From NCBI GenBank assembly GCA_018223365.1, contig JAGTTP010000002.1:568501-632500 (forward strand): 64,000 nt of DNA, given 5' to 3'. Below, piece by piece: positions 1 to 8,495 of the stretch (positions within the stretch are counted from its first letter, which is position 1; every line of letters starts with the position of its first letter). The notes beneath the pieces were generated by a model. That model had not been told where the DNA came from and did no database searches. It was given only the letters and a program-made list of their open reading frames with translations. Origin of the DNA: Clostridiaceae bacterium Marseille-Q4145 (GTDB lineage: Bacteria; Bacillota; Clostridia; Lachnospirales; Lachnospiraceae). Made by a program: the position numbers and the translations under genes.

Positions 1-1
1 T

Positions 2-1171
2 AACGGTCTGGTGAATGAGTGGTACTTGGAGGATATGTCAGAGAACATTAAAAGCGTTCTCACTGACAGAAGAAAGAACGGACACCATATCGGTGCTTTT
101 GCTCTGTATGGTTACAAAAAAGACCCTGACGTAAAAGGGCATTTGATTATTGATGAAGAAGCTGCGGAAGTTGTCAGAGAAGTTTTTACACTGTTTTCAC
201 AGGGATATGGAAAGACCGCCATTGCCCGTATGCTGAATGACAGAGGAATACCAAACCCTACGGAATACAAACGACTTCATGGTTTGCGTTACAAGCAGCC
301 TAAAACGAAAAACAGTACCCTATGGAAATATTTTGCCATATCAGATATGTTGGTGAATGAAATCTATATCGGGAATATGGTTCAAGGGAAATATGGCAGC
401 GTTTCTTATAAGACAAAGCAAAACAAACCCAGACCCAAAGACGAGTGGTACAGAGTTGAGGGTACACATGAGCCGATTATTGACCGTGAGTTATGGGATA
501 GGGTTCAAGCATTGGTAGCTCAAAAGGCAAAACCTTTCACAGTTGGCACAATCGGTTTATTTGCCAGAAAAGCTCGCTGTATGAATTGTGGTTATACAAT
601 GCGTTCGTCAAAGAATCATGGTAAGCATTATTTACAATGCTCTAACCGCCATGTAGCAAAGGACGCTTGTATAGGTTCTTTCATTTCAGTAGACAAATTA
701 GAAAAAGCTGTGATTGATGAACTTAATAAGTTATCCGCAGAATATCTTGACAAAGATGAGCTTGAACAAAATGTGCAATTCAACAATGACTTGCGAGGTC
801 AAAAAGAAGCTCTGGAAACGGAGATTGCTGCTTATCAAAAAAAGATTGCGGAATATACAAAAGGAATCCGAGAATTATATTTAGATAAGGTAAAGGGTAT
901 TCTTTCCGAACTTGATTACTTGGATTTATCCAAAGACTTCTCAACACAAAAAGAAAGGCTCGAAAAACTGGTGATTGATACGCAGAAACAGCTTGATGTT
1001 ATTGAAAGAAAAATGCTGATTGGCGACAACAGACGACAGTTAATCGAGCAATATACAAATCTTGAACACTTAGACAGGGAAACGGTTGAAAAGCTGATTG
1101 ATTATGTATTGGTTGGCAAAAAAGACCCTGTAACTAAGGAAGTACCTATTGAAATACATTGGAATTTCTAG
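2..1171 (+). CDS. Large serine recombinase of a mobile element (5' end outside window)
   Basis: The frame is open from base 2, so the N-terminal catalytic domain with the nucleophilic serine lies off the left edge. What remains is the end of the resolvase domain (ENIKSVLTDRRKNG), the Recombinase DNA-binding domain (about the next 150 residues), a zinc ribbon (CMNCGY, then a second Cys pair near residues 211-221), a long coiled coil and a tail ending EIHWNF. This architecture and tail are typical of TndX/TnpX-type recombinases of Tn5397/Tn4451-like elements (family knowledge). The gene stops about 85 bases before the point where cotJC sequence begins, as expected for a recombinase at its element's end. 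The element extends left beyond the window. GTG at 11 is only an internal codon, not the start. Confidence 0.9.
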   Translation, partial: NGLVNEWYLEDMSENIKSVLTDRRKNGHHIGAFALYGYKKDPDVKGHLIIDEEAAEVVREVFTLFSQGYGKTAIARMLNDRGIPNPTEYKRLHGLRYKQPKTKNSTLWKYFAISDMLVNEIYIGNMVQGKYGSVSYKTKQNKPRPKDEWYRVEGTHEPIIDRELWDRVQALVAQKAKPFTVGTIGLFARKARCMNCGYTMRSSKNHGKHYLQCSNRHVAKDACIGSFISVDKLEKAVIDELNKLSAEYLDKDELEQNVQFNNDLRGQKEALETEIAAYQKKIAEYTKGIRELYLDKVKGILSELDYLDLSKDFSTQKERLEKLVIDTQKQLDVIERKMLIGDNRRQLIEQYTNLEHLDRETVEKLIDYVLVGKKDPVTKEVPIEIHWNF

Positions 1172-1254
1172 GGTTCTCATATCTGGCAGCTAGTATGCCA
1201 GATTATCGGGAACTTTCTTTTAAAACCTCAATGTTGTCTTTATACAATCGCACC
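1172..1254. mobile_element. Inner end of the left mobile element (attachment region)
   Basis: This short non-coding stretch lies between the recombinase stop and the first base matching cotJC (1255). It holds a perfect 8-bp inverted repeat, ATCTGGCA at 1181-1188 and TGCCAGAT at 1196-1203. On the minus strand cotJC runs into it after the codons for LAAE, then reads five unrelated codons and stops at 1240. The exact crossover cannot be fixed because the other end of the element is outside the window. Confidence 0.6.
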
Positions 1255-1470
1255 CTCCGCAGCAAGGTCCTCCGTGAGATCAGTGATTGCATCTCCCTTG
1301 GACTGAAACTCACAGGCATTAAACGGAATGCCGCCTGCTGCCTGTGGCCACAGCGCTGTAGTATGATCTACATAGTATTTGTCAAAACCGGATGCTTTTA
1401 ATTCTTCCATGGTCATATTCTTTGTCAACTGATATACAATGGCACATATCATTTCCAGATGAGCCAGCTC
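1240..1470 (-). pseudogene. cotJC: cotJC fragment 3 (central/C-terminal part of Mn-catalase-like coat protein)
   Basis: Minus-strand frame encoding LAHLEMICAIVYQLTKN through DAITDLTEDLAAE, the central part of CotJC, a spore-coat protein of the manganese catalase family. Host sequence runs from 1470 down to 1255; the last residues before the stop at 1240 come from the left element. The upstream junction is the prophage attL and the downstream junction is the left element, so this is an internal piece of the gene. It carries the E-x-x-H ligand region and ends exactly at the glutamate of the conserved LAAEQ motif. It joins in frame to fragment 2 (24529-24423). It is unlikely to be translated as it stands. 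Confidence 0.9.
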
Positions 1471-1495
1471 GTAGGTACATACACGTTGGAAATGA
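1469..1495. other. attL of the prophage
   Basis: Host cotJC sequence ends with the dinucleotide TC at 1469-1470. Eleven phage bases follow, then the 14-mer CACGTTGGAAATGA at 1482-1495. The exact reverse complement of that 14-mer stands at 24398-24411, also 11 bases from a TC (24423-24424). Two inverted half-sites at equal distance from a central dinucleotide are what a serine-integrase attP looks like. Joining host sequence across the two TCs restores the cotJC reading frame. Confidence 0.9.
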
Positions 1496-1618
1496 TTTTT
1501 TATCGGTCACATGCTCTTTTCAAGATTAGCATTCCAATCTTAACGTAAAATGGCAAATTCATTATAACCTTTCCTTTTCCGACTTTAGTATATTTGATAT
1601 TTTCATCTCAAAAATATA

Positions 1619-1647
1619 TTGACACATCCAAAAGCATTGCATATAAT
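1619..1647 (+). promoter_or_regulatory. Consensus sigma-A promoter for the left-end phage gene
   Basis: TTGACA at 1619-1624 and TATAAT at 1642-1647 with a 17-base spacer, a perfect match to the housekeeping consensus. It lies about 40 bases upstream of the small HTH gene, which has its own terminator. The gene is therefore a single-gene unit probably expressed from the silent prophage. Confidence 0.85.
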
Positions 1648-1688
1648 AAATTTATTAAATTCAACAAGCAAAGAAGGAAATGATAAAC

Positions 1689-2048
1689 ATGACCAAAAAA
1701 ATAATTTCTCCTATCCATCCTGCTACTTTATCTCTACCTGAAACCCTTGGCAATACCACATTAAATGACTTACTAATAGATGAAAACACCGAAGTCGTAA
1801 AAAAGAAGAATAAACTATCCTTTCGACGAAATACTGAATTCGGAGTTGCAACATTGGAAATCGAATCATATGATAGCGGACGAAAAACAATTTTTCAATC
1901 TACTATTCCTAAAAAAGATAAAAAAGCTGATCATATCGACGATATAATCAAAATGAAAAAAAATGGAATTAAACAAAAAGACATAGCATTTCAACTCGGA
2001 ATGTCTGAATCATATGTGACAAAACTTCTGCAGGATTATAAAAAATAA
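1689..2048 (+). CDS. Small HTH protein at prophage left end
   Basis: About 119 residues. The C-terminal 35 residues (MKKNGIKQKDIAFQLGMSES) form a helix-turn-helix like the HTH domains of resolvases and sigma-like regulators. The N-terminal 80 residues resemble nothing I recognise. ATG 1689 is chosen over ATG 1680 because the Shine-Dalgarno AAGGA at 1674-1678 is correctly spaced only for the former. It is the only plus-strand gene in the left half of the prophage and has its own perfect promoter and terminator, so it is probably a lysogeny-expressed DNA-binding protein. Its target is unknown. Confidence 0.7.
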   Translation: MTKKIISPIHPATLSLPETLGNTTLNDLLIDENTEVVKKKNKLSFRRNTEFGVATLEIESYDSGRKTIFQSTIPKKDKKADHIDDIIKMKKNGIKQKDIAFQLGMSESYVTKLLQDYKK

Positions 2049-2073
2049 AGGGCATTTTGCCCTTTATTTTTTT
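2047..2073 (+). terminator. Intrinsic terminator of the small HTH gene
   Basis: AAAGGGC (2047-2053) pairs with GCCCTTT (2059-2065) around a 5-base loop, followed by ATTTTTTT. It overlaps the stop codon of the gene at 1689-2048. Confidence 0.85.
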
Positions 2074-2152
2074 AATTTTCTTCATTCATGCATCCCTATA
2101 TATGACACCCTATTTGAACATTAGCTTTCCAATAAATTGATTTCGTTATCAT

Positions 2153-2792
2153 TTATGCCTGACCAATCACAGAATCATAGCCTGCATCTTTCAGCCGTTT
2201 CTTCATTGCTTCCGCATTGCTCTTCTTGGTGTATGCGCCTACCTGTACCCTGTACAGAATTCCGGCCAGATCCACCGTCGTCAAAATTGCCTGGAAACCT
2301 TTGGTCTGCAGTTCCTTTTTCAGTTTCACAGCATTGTCCTCTTTCCGAAACGCGCCCAACTGAACTCTGTACAGGAATCCAGATCCGGAGCTGCTCTGCT
2401 TAATTGCCCCACCGTGGATGCCCTGGGCGATTAACAGCGCCACATCCGTCTTCTCTGCGATCTCACAATCTGCCGAGCTGTCACAGAAGAAGCTTTCCAC
2501 GATAACCGCAGGTGCTTTCGTTTTTGCCAGCATATACAGATTATCCCTTTTCTGAATTCCACGATTCTTAAAGACCGTTGCCAGCTGCTTCTGAATCTGC
2601 TGTGCAAATGCCTTGCCCTTTTCAGATTTATAGAGCACTTCGCATCCTCGTCCATTATGCAGCGCAGACGCATTCAGATGCAGTTCCACTACAAGATCAT
2701 AGTTTCCGGACTTTTCAATGTTGAGTTTATAATTCTTTTCCTCCGTGGACTTTGCAAAACGCAACTCCGGACAGATTGCTAGCGTTACAGTA
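2153..2792 (-). pseudogene. N-acetylmuramoyl-L-alanine amidase (Amidase_3), 5'-truncated, with two SPOR repeats
   Basis: Phage endolysin fragment of about 210 residues. It shows the Amidase_3 segment with the zinc-binding His in VVELHLNAS and the catalytic Glu in VIVESFF. Two SPOR-type peptidoglycan-binding repeats follow (FLYRVQLGAF and ILYRVQVGAY). The N-terminal part with the first zinc ligand is gone: upstream of about 2792 the DNA belongs to the portal gene. The homologous frame has no start codon of its own. It should be inactive as a lysin unless expressed from an internal start. Confidence 0.85.
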
Positions 2793-3797
2793 TGCCTCAT
2801 AGGAAATCTGTGGCTGAGATACCTCCACCTGCTGATTCGCCTTTTCCGACATGTTATCGCCGATGGCAATAAAATCATTATCAAACGGGTTCGCTGGGAG
2901 CAGTTCCCCGGTATCCGGATCCCGTGGAATAAGTTTATCTGGAATATATCTCTTGATACGTCCCATTCGGATAGCATCCACCCACTGGCTGATCACTTCA
3001 TCCAGACCGTCCAGTACATCCGTCTTACTATCGAACAGAGCCTTGCCACGACCCTTATATTTGACAGAAGAAAATATTTTGAGTGGTGCTGCCAGCATCA
3101 GATCTCCAGGAATACCGATGTCTATCAGATGAGCAGTCTCCGGCAGACGCTTCAGTTCCGCCTCTTTTCCTGCATCATCATACAGTTTGTAACGGACATA
3201 TCCGTGTCCGTATCTCTCTTCAAGACGGAATGTCCTGTTTCCATCTTTGTAGTCGGTATAAAATTTGATTTCTTTGAGCTTAGAATGCACATACACAAAA
3301 TCCACATTCTCAGCATCGTAGAACTCTATGATCGGATACTGGCTGCATTCATCCGCCGTTATCTTAAACGCCCCATCACCGGATGCCAATGCGCCGGCGA
3401 TTCCTTCCCCAATCACATCGTTCAGGCGCTCTTCCTGAAATATCGTATTCCACAGTTCCTCAACTGCTCCTTGGTTCTCTCCAAAGGAGATGTCGTCCAT
3501 GTCAGCCAGGATCATATCCCGGTACCGGTCGATAACAGTTGCCACGATGCCACTGTGCATCTTACGGACACTGCCCTGTGCTTTCGCTGCCCAGAAACGT
3601 GCTTTTTCAACATCGAAACGAGCGGTTTTTTGAAAATACTGCTCGATCTCTGCAGAATCACCTCGATACCACAATTTATTCCGGATTACATTGGCCAGGA
3701 ATGTATGCGGCTCAATAATCACTACTTCTCTGTCCCTTTTTGTTTCAATTCGGAACAGCTTTTTTACAAAATTCTGAATCCAGTTTATCTTCATCAC
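2727..3797 (-). pseudogene. Phage portal protein, 3'-truncated by deletion
   Basis: About 335 residues of an SPP1-like portal (recognisable in RDMILADMDDI and VDAIRMGRIKRY). The next ~20 codons are out-of-frame amidase sequence up to the stop at 2727. Family members are usually 430-500 residues, so the C-terminal part is missing. In the 20 bases around 2785-2795 the sequence passes from portal (QISYEAY) to amidase (VTLAICPE in another frame). The start at 3797 overlaps the terL stop by four bases, the usual coupling. A single deletion event is the simplest explanation. Confidence 0.85.
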
Positions 3798-5179
3798 CCC
3801 CTGTAAATCTTGCTCTGATATGGAATCCAGCCATACTGTACAGAGTTGACCATATGATCATGTCCATCTTCTGGCATATTATCTTTATCTTCCCGCCAAC
3901 TGTATATTTCCAGCTCATGTATGTATTCCGGACAGGTGTCTAACACATAGAAACACGGCTCTTTGTCTGCATCATAAGCAAACCATCCTAACTGGGCATT
4001 GATACGATCAATAATCTCCATCTGCTTCCATGCATCATTGAGCACATATACGCAGCCATTTCTACGCTTATACTTATTCCACTCCTGCATGGTTGCCTGA
4101 TCGGCATTGTCTAAGAATGCATTTTTTGCAAAGCCCCATTCTTTCCGGTTCCGATCCATGAAATCCACAATGTTAATTACCGTATCAGAAGGAGCAAGTG
4201 GTTTTTCCAACTCGGCATTGTTATACACTTTCTCTGCCAGAACAATACATCTGCCCTTGTTTGTTATTCCAAGAAAGGACAATGCGATTGTATCCGGCGA
4301 CTTCTGGGAATATGACGTATCGATGCCAACCGAAAAGTACATGAAAAATTCCTTTTTCTTTGGCTCTCCGGGACGTTGGACAAATTGCCCCGCCCACTCT
4401 TTTGACTTTACGTGAATTTTCCGATCGAAGTTTGAAAACACCAGACCAGTTGCCTTACCTCGCAGCCCCAGGATCTTATTCTTCCAGATCTTCGTGCCCT
4501 TCGGTGTGTTCTGGATGATCCGCTGCTTCTTTTCTTCCGGAAGGCCGGCATTATCGTCAAAAGAGAAGAACCAATGCACCCAGCGGGGCTTTGGTTCCTC
4601 TTTCAGCTCATCTTTAATTTCTTGCGGAGTCTCTGTCTCCCATTCCGGAAGCGGCCTGCTGCAGTTAATGTATTCCTTGTACACATCCAGGCTTGGATCA
4701 TCCGGGTTCAGTGTTGCCATCAGGTAATCGCACCGCATGGACGCCTCACGGACAAAATCAATATCTGCAGTGTTGATCTCATCAATGTACAGGCACCCAT
4801 ACTGACCACCCAGGGCATCCTTCCACTTCCGCTTATTGCCATAGCCAACTACGAAGACAATCTTGTCACCGCCAGATGTATGGAACAAAATATGTGGCAT
4901 CTTGTATTCCCCGGATCCATTTCCCTTGTATTCCACCAGCATACCAAAATCATCCAAGATTCCCAAATCCTTGTTGATGATATTCTTCTCAGCTGCTCCG
5001 GTGTCATCTGCTGCCAGGATATGCAGCTTCTTTGGACTCTCAGCTACCTTCAGCATGAACTTGAACAACCCTACTGTCGTCTTTCCGGCCGCCGTAGTGC
5101 CCTCCAGAAACTCTGCCGGAGCGTTGCACCGAAGGAAGGCCTTGTACTTGTCCGACAGTACCAGACGTTCAGTGCTCAC
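3794..5179 (-). CDS. terL: Phage terminase large subunit
   Basis: 461 residues, full length. ATPase domain with Walker A (EGTTAAGKTT, near residues 27-36), Walker B/DE (CLYIDEIN, near 130) and the motor coupling segment (ATLNPDDP). The C-terminal RNase H-like nuclease domain begins at the acidic motif GIDTSYSQKS (near 290). It packages phage DNA into proheads in complex with TerS and portal. The gene follows terS with overlapping ends, the standard packaging order. It looks intact although its portal partner is truncated. Confidence 0.93.
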   Translation of the reverse strand: MSTERLVLSDKYKAFLRCNAPAEFLEGTTAAGKTTVGLFKFMLKVAESPKKLHILAADDTGAAEKNIINKDLGILDDFGMLVEYKGNGSGEYKMPHILFHTSGGDKIVFVVGYGNKRKWKDALGGQYGCLYIDEINTADIDFVREASMRCDYLMATLNPDDPSLDVYKEYINCSRPLPEWETETPQEIKDELKEEPKPRWVHWFFSFDDNAGLPEEKKQRIIQNTPKGTKIWKNKILGLRGKATGLVFSNFDRKIHVKSKEWAGQFVQRPGEPKKKEFFMYFSVGIDTSYSQKSPDTIALSFLGITNKGRCIVLAEKVYNNAELEKPLAPSDTVINIVDFMDRNRKEWGFAKNAFLDNADQATMQEWNKYKRRNGCVYVLNDAWKQMEIIDRINAQLGWFAYDADKEPCFYVLDTCPEYIHELEIYSWREDKDNMPEDGHDHMVNSVQYGWIPYQSKIYRG

Positions 5180-5682
5180 TATCCACCACCTCGCATCTGC
5201 TGCAGGATATCATCCAGCTTCTTCTTTTCATCGTCCAGACCAGAGACTTCCACCCGGTCTTTGAACATTCCCAGATGCCGCCCCAGTAACTCCAAGGCTT
5301 TCTCTTTGTCATTCAGTTTCAGCTCGATACCGAACTTTCCCTGCTTAATTCCAGCAATCGCTCTGATCTGTTCATCCGACATATCAGCCGTATTGGTCAA
5401 GACTACTCGTCCCTTCACAATCTGTGCAAAGTCAGAAGCTCTGGCAAAGGCAATGGCTGCCAGTTCCTGCAGCACCATATCCTGGGTGATCTCTGTCCGC
5501 TTCTGCCGGTCCTGCATCCGCTTCTCGATATATGCTGCAACCTTAACATTCTTTAACAACCGCGCAGCTGCCGCTGCTGCAGTCTCATCGTTCTTCACCC
5601 GGGGATATGCAACCTTGTAAGCCCGGGTGGCATTCAGATCGATCAGGTACTCATCTGCAAATATCTTCTGTTTTTCAGTCAT
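5179..5682 (-). CDS. terS: Phage terminase small subunit
   Basis: 167 residues of the Terminase_2/XtmA type. It has an N-terminal helix-turn-helix (TEKQKIFADEYLIDLNATRAY) for binding the packaging site, then a helical oligomerisation region (KNVKVAAYIEKRMQDRQKRT). The last base overlaps the first of terL. It is the first conserved gene of the late operon driven from about 6519-6548. Confidence 0.92.
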   Translation of the reverse strand: MTEKQKIFADEYLIDLNATRAYKVAYPRVKNDETAAAAAARLLKNVKVAAYIEKRMQDRQKRTEITQDMVLQELAAIAFARASDFAQIVKGRVVLTNTADMSDEQIRAIAGIKQGKFGIELKLNDKEKALELLGRHLGMFKDRVEVSGLDDEKKKLDDILQQMRGGG

Positions 5683-5748
5683 CCAGGCTCACCTCACTTT
5701 CATTTTAGGGCAGAAAAAGAGCCACCCGGTGAGGTGACTCTTTGATTG

Positions 5749-6315
5749 CTATATTACTTTTTTCGTATTGATCTCATAAAACATTTTTACATTTTCACGT
5801 AACGAATTAATGCTCTCTTGATCTTCATCAAACTCTTTTAATCGTTTCAAAAGAATTTGATATTTTTCACTATTTACCAATGCTAGAATTTGTCCTTGGG
5901 TCGCGTTTTCATTAACATATTCTAATTTATTTACCGTGAGTCCATTCACACAAACTAAAATTCTTTGTAAATCATTTTCTATTTGATCGCAGTATTTGTA
6001 TTTTTTACTCTTAGCACCTATTTTAATCTTTAAACACCATATGCTATTTAATGCCGTATCAAAATCTTCCACAGCCTTTATCTTTTCATTCTTCTGAGCC
6101 GTTGTTAAAAATTGTTGCGCCGACATTGTCGCATCCGTAATGTTAGCAATTACCCTGACACTCTCATCAACAATCTGATTGCAAAAAGTCAGAATGCGAT
6201 CTTGTTTTGCATCCTTTAATGTATTTTTCATAACGAATATTGCAATTACCGCGCCAACCAGCGTTCCTATAACAGAACCAATAAAACTCAACCAATCTCC
6301 TGGTTGTATTTGCAT
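5749..6315 (-). CDS. Membrane-anchored hypothetical phage protein
   Basis: 188 residues. One N-terminal transmembrane helix (FIGSVIGTLVGAVIAIFVM, near residues 11-29) is followed by a long charged, mostly helical cytoplasmic domain. Start 6315 is preferred because GGAGGG stands about eight bases upstream. No family was recognised. It lies between the late promoter/leader and terS, a common place for accessory genes. It is more AT-rich than its neighbours, which suggests separate acquisition. Exclusion or immunity-type roles are possible but unsupported. Confidence 0.6.
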   Translation of the reverse strand: MQIQPGDWLSFIGSVIGTLVGAVIAIFVMKNTLKDAKQDRILTFCNQIVDESVRVIANITDATMSAQQFLTTAQKNEKIKAVEDFDTALNSIWCLKIKIGAKSKKYKYCDQIENDLQRILVCVNGLTVNKLEYVNENATQGQILALVNSEKYQILLKRLKEFDEDQESINSLRENVKMFYEINTKKVI

Positions 6316-6356
6316 AAAGTTTCCCTCCAACACGTTTTTCTTTATTTTACAACAAA

Positions 6357-6380
6357 ACATCCTGCATTTCTACAGGATGT
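6357..6380 (-). terminator. Terminator-like hairpin in the late leader
   Basis: ACATCCTG and CAGGATGT pair perfectly around an 8-base loop (6357-6380). On the minus strand a TTTTGTTGT tract follows. It sits between the late promoter and the first late gene, so read-through or antitermination would be needed for full late expression. Confidence 0.6.
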
Positions 6381-6518
6381 CTCAAAAAATGTGTTGGATT
6401 GTTACAGTCTTCGCATCACTGCCGGCATACTGTAGAAGCCGAGTCCCCGCCGAAGCTGTGACACTTCGACAAGGTGAGAAAGGTACTTTACATGCAAACA
6501 GGCTTATCTGTCAGCCCA
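6381..6518 (-). ncRNA. Untranslated late leader RNA of the prophage
   Basis: About 140 bases with no supported reading frame, between the late promoter -10 (6519-6524) and the hairpin at 6357-6380. It is GC-rich compared with its surroundings and holds several small dyads, for example CGAAG/CTTCG. A leader between a late promoter and a terminator is the layout of phage antitermination leaders. That function is inferred only. Confidence 0.4.
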
Positions 6519-6554
6519 ATTATATTGTAAAACGACTTTTCCGACCAAAACGAC
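6519..6554 (-). promoter_or_regulatory. Late promoter with two direct repeats (likely ArpU/RinA-type target)
   Basis: On the minus strand TTGGTC (6543-6548), an 18-base spacer and TATAAT (6519-6524). The octamer AAAACGAC (plus-strand reading) occurs twice, at 6529-6536 and 6547-6554, exactly 18 bases apart and overlapping the spacer and -35. It lies directly downstream of the ArpU/RinA-like gene and upstream of terS. RinA-type regulators are known to activate such promoters; that this one does so is inferred. Confidence 0.6.
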
Positions 6555-6560
6555 CTTTTT

Positions 6561-6980
6561 TCATTTTATCCCTGATTTTTTTAAATATGCATCCCGAATA
6601 TGTAACCGAATATAATCCCCTCTTCCTCCATACCCTGTTTTCTCTGCAATCTTTACCCAGGAAATACCTTCACAATACCGCATTCGAAATATAACCCTAA
6701 TCTGACCATCCGGAATATCCGCAATCCATTTTTCAACAAAAGCTACCTGCTGTTTTCTACGCTCCAGGACACCACGTCGATGGCCATATAAATCCCAATC
6801 AAAGCCGACTACACTTTGGGGCTGCGGGTATCCCCTCTTGTAATCCAGAATTACACTATTTCCAAAACCAGAATCCGATGTCAGCATTTCCTGCAGTTCA
6901 GCTTCCAGAAAAGGAATCTCTCTTTTGTATTTGCGGTAATTTCCAAGCAATTTTTTTGTCATCCGCATATTTTCGCTCAT
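6561..6980 (-). CDS. ArpU/RinA-type late transcriptional regulator
   Basis: 139 residues. The C-terminal half has a sigma-70 region 4-like helix-turn-helix (VIFRMRYCEGISWVKIAEKT). The N-terminal half is helical with an aromatic linker. Proteins of this type sit at the end of the early operon of Firmicute siphophages and switch on the packaging/structural operon. The start at 6980 has GAGAGGA upstream. Repeats at 6529-6554 just downstream are plausible binding sites. Confidence 0.75.
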   Translation of the reverse strand: MSENMRMTKKLLGNYRKYKREIPFLEAELQEMLTSDSGFGNSVILDYKRGYPQPQSVVGFDWDLYGHRRGVLERRKQQVAFVEKWIADIPDGQIRVIFRMRYCEGISWVKIAEKTGYGGRGDYIRLHIRDAYLKKSGIK

Positions 6981-7046
6981 TGCTCTTCCTCTCTTTCATT
7001 TTTGGTAGGCCTATGCTATATAGACAATCGAATTCTCATTTTGGTT

Positions 7047-7289
7047 TTAAATAACTCTCATGAACCGGCGCCAGATGAAATCCACCATTGCCTCTGGCAT
7101 CTTATTGCTACGTTCCTCTCTCTGTTCCAGTTCTCTGTCTTTCACGCATTTTACTGTGTGTCTATAACGAAAAGAGACACAACCTCCATGCACCGTCAAA
7201 TTTGCCGCAACAATCCTTCCATCTGCGGTGCATTTCATATTTTTGTTGTCAATATATTCGCAATTTTTGTTACAATAATTCCAGTACAT
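7047..7289 (-). CDS. Small cysteine-containing phage protein
   Basis: 80 residues beginning MYWNYCNKNCEYIDNKNMKC. Cys pairs at the N-terminus suggest a metal-binding knuckle. ATG 7289 is chosen because AAAGGAG stands eight bases upstream; earlier ATGs sit inside that site. Stop/start spacing with the upstream gene (stop 7292) shows it belongs to the early operon. Function not recognised. Confidence 0.6.
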   Translation of the reverse strand: MYWNYCNKNCEYIDNKNMKCTADGRIVAANLTVHGGCVSFRYRHTVKCVKDRELEQREERSNKMPEAMVDFIWRRFMRVI

Positions 7290-7291
7290 GC

Positions 7292-7708
7292 TCATTCTCC
7301 TTTCCACGGTTCCGGTAGCGGCATCCAGGCATTTACAAATACTCCTATTGATGCATAGCTCACATCCTTATTACCCGGATAAAATGCTCCGCTACCTTCT
7401 ACATCTACCTCATACCGCCCGATATCTGACAGCGGGTAATTTTCAAACGAGATCAGAATGTAATCATTCGTTTCTGGAAGTCTCTCTGTAACTGGAATCC
7501 AGGGATTCGTCTCCAACTGTTTTGCCCACGTACATGCCTCTCTATGTTTCGGATTAGGGTTATATCTTGAAAGAGCACTTTTACATGCCAATACCCCTTC
7601 CTCATATGCCTCCTCACGTTTACCAGAGGCTCTGTTATATCCGCGCCTCACTTTCTTCAACAATTTGCTCAAGTCATATTGAATTGCATCATACTCTCTT
7701 TCTGTCAT
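7292..7708 (-). CDS. DUF551-containing phage protein
   Basis: 138 residues. The C-terminal ~70 residues contain the DUF551 signature (WIPVTERLPETNDYILISF ... WMPLPEPW), common in phages and of unknown function. The N-terminal half is a charged helical region (DLSKLLKKVRRGYNRASGK). ATG 7708 has GGGAGGG correctly placed upstream. The 5' end overlaps the 3' end of the next upstream gene by four bases. Confidence 0.75.
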   Translation of the reverse strand: MTEREYDAIQYDLSKLLKKVRRGYNRASGKREEAYEEGVLACKSALSRYNPNPKHREACTWAKQLETNPWIPVTERLPETNDYILISFENYPLSDIGRYEVDVEGSGAFYPGNKDVSYASIGVFVNAWMPLPEPWKGE

Positions 7709-7902
7709 TTCAGATTCCCTCCCTTCCGCAACGGACACCACCTGGGGCTTGTCTTAATCGTCAACTCCGTGGAATGGCGCTCTGTCTTACAGATCAGTGC
7801 CGGTCCGTTCTGCATTGGTGCATCCGGATGTCCACAGTAGTATCGGTTGCCTCCGCACTTACATTCCTGAAATTTTTTCAGATCACAATCTACGCATTTC
7901 AT
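7705..7902 (-). CDS. Small Cys-rich phage protein
   Basis: 65 residues beginning MKCVDCDLKKFQECKCGGNR. Six to seven cysteines and a His spread over the chain (CVDC, CKCGG, CGHP) suggest a zinc-binding fold. ATG 7902 is supported by GGAGG seven bases upstream. No specific family recognised. Confidence 0.6.
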   Translation of the reverse strand: MKCVDCDLKKFQECKCGGNRYYCGHPDAPMQNGPALICKTERHSTELTIKTSPRWCPLRKGGNLK

Positions 7903-7916
7903 CGATTTATCCTCCA

Positions 7917-8495
7917 TCACCTCTGCAGTATACATTCCTTCGGCATCTCGATAAGCCATCCTGCTGCAGCAAGCTCATTCCACATCACCGCAACTTTGGC
8001 ATCCACCACACCGCTCACTGACTTTTCCAGACATTCCTTCAGTGCGTCGCTGATCCGGTTGATACGCTTTCTGCCAAATCCATTGTCCATCAGATAACTG
8101 TACGCAATCAGGCACCAGCGCATGCAATACGTACAGATCTCATCCTCTGCCTCATTAAGCTTCTGCTCCATCATGTACCGGTATTTCTTTTTCCTGCTCA
8201 CATGAATGTCTCTGTCTTCATGCTTCACAACCTCAAACGCAACCCCTGTCTTCTCTTTTAGTCGGGCATTAGCTGCATCAATGTCAAAGGACTCATCTGC
8301 CAGACCGTCAGCAATTGCCTGGTGCAATTTCTGGATCTGCCCCGGTCTCCAATGTTCCTGGAAGACCAGGATATGAGTCAGGTACACTGACAATCCAGAA
8401 AATGATGCCGAATAGCTGTTCCTCCTGCATTTTGCTGTATAGTTTAGTTCATGCAGCAATTCTTCCCTGGTCTTATGTATTCTATTTTTCGCCAT
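7917..8495 (-). CDS. Hypothetical phage protein, 192 aa
   Basis: Mostly helical, charged, with no membrane segment or catalytic motif that I can identify. It overlaps the end of the 420-aa gene upstream by 14 bases, as expected for translational coupling within the early operon. No family recognised. Confidence 0.65.
   Translation of the reverse strand: MAKNRIHKTREELLHELNYTAKCRRNSYSASFSGLSVYLTHILVFQEHWRPGQIQKLHQAIADGLADESFDIDAANARLKEKTGVAFEVVKHEDRDIHVSRKKKYRYMMEQKLNEAEDEICTYCMRWCLIAYSYLMDNGFGRKRINRISDALKECLEKSVSGVVDAKVAVMWNELAAAGWLIEMPKECILQR

Noticed and set aside
1159..1401. 80-aa plus-strand frame after the recombinase
   Set aside because: Antisense to cotJC fragment 3 and spans the element border; no ribosome site.
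2745..5620. Long plus-strand reading frames of about 350 aa opposite portal and terminase genes
   Set aside because: Antisense shadows of well-supported minus-strand genes; no ribosome sites and low-complexity, implausible protein composition.
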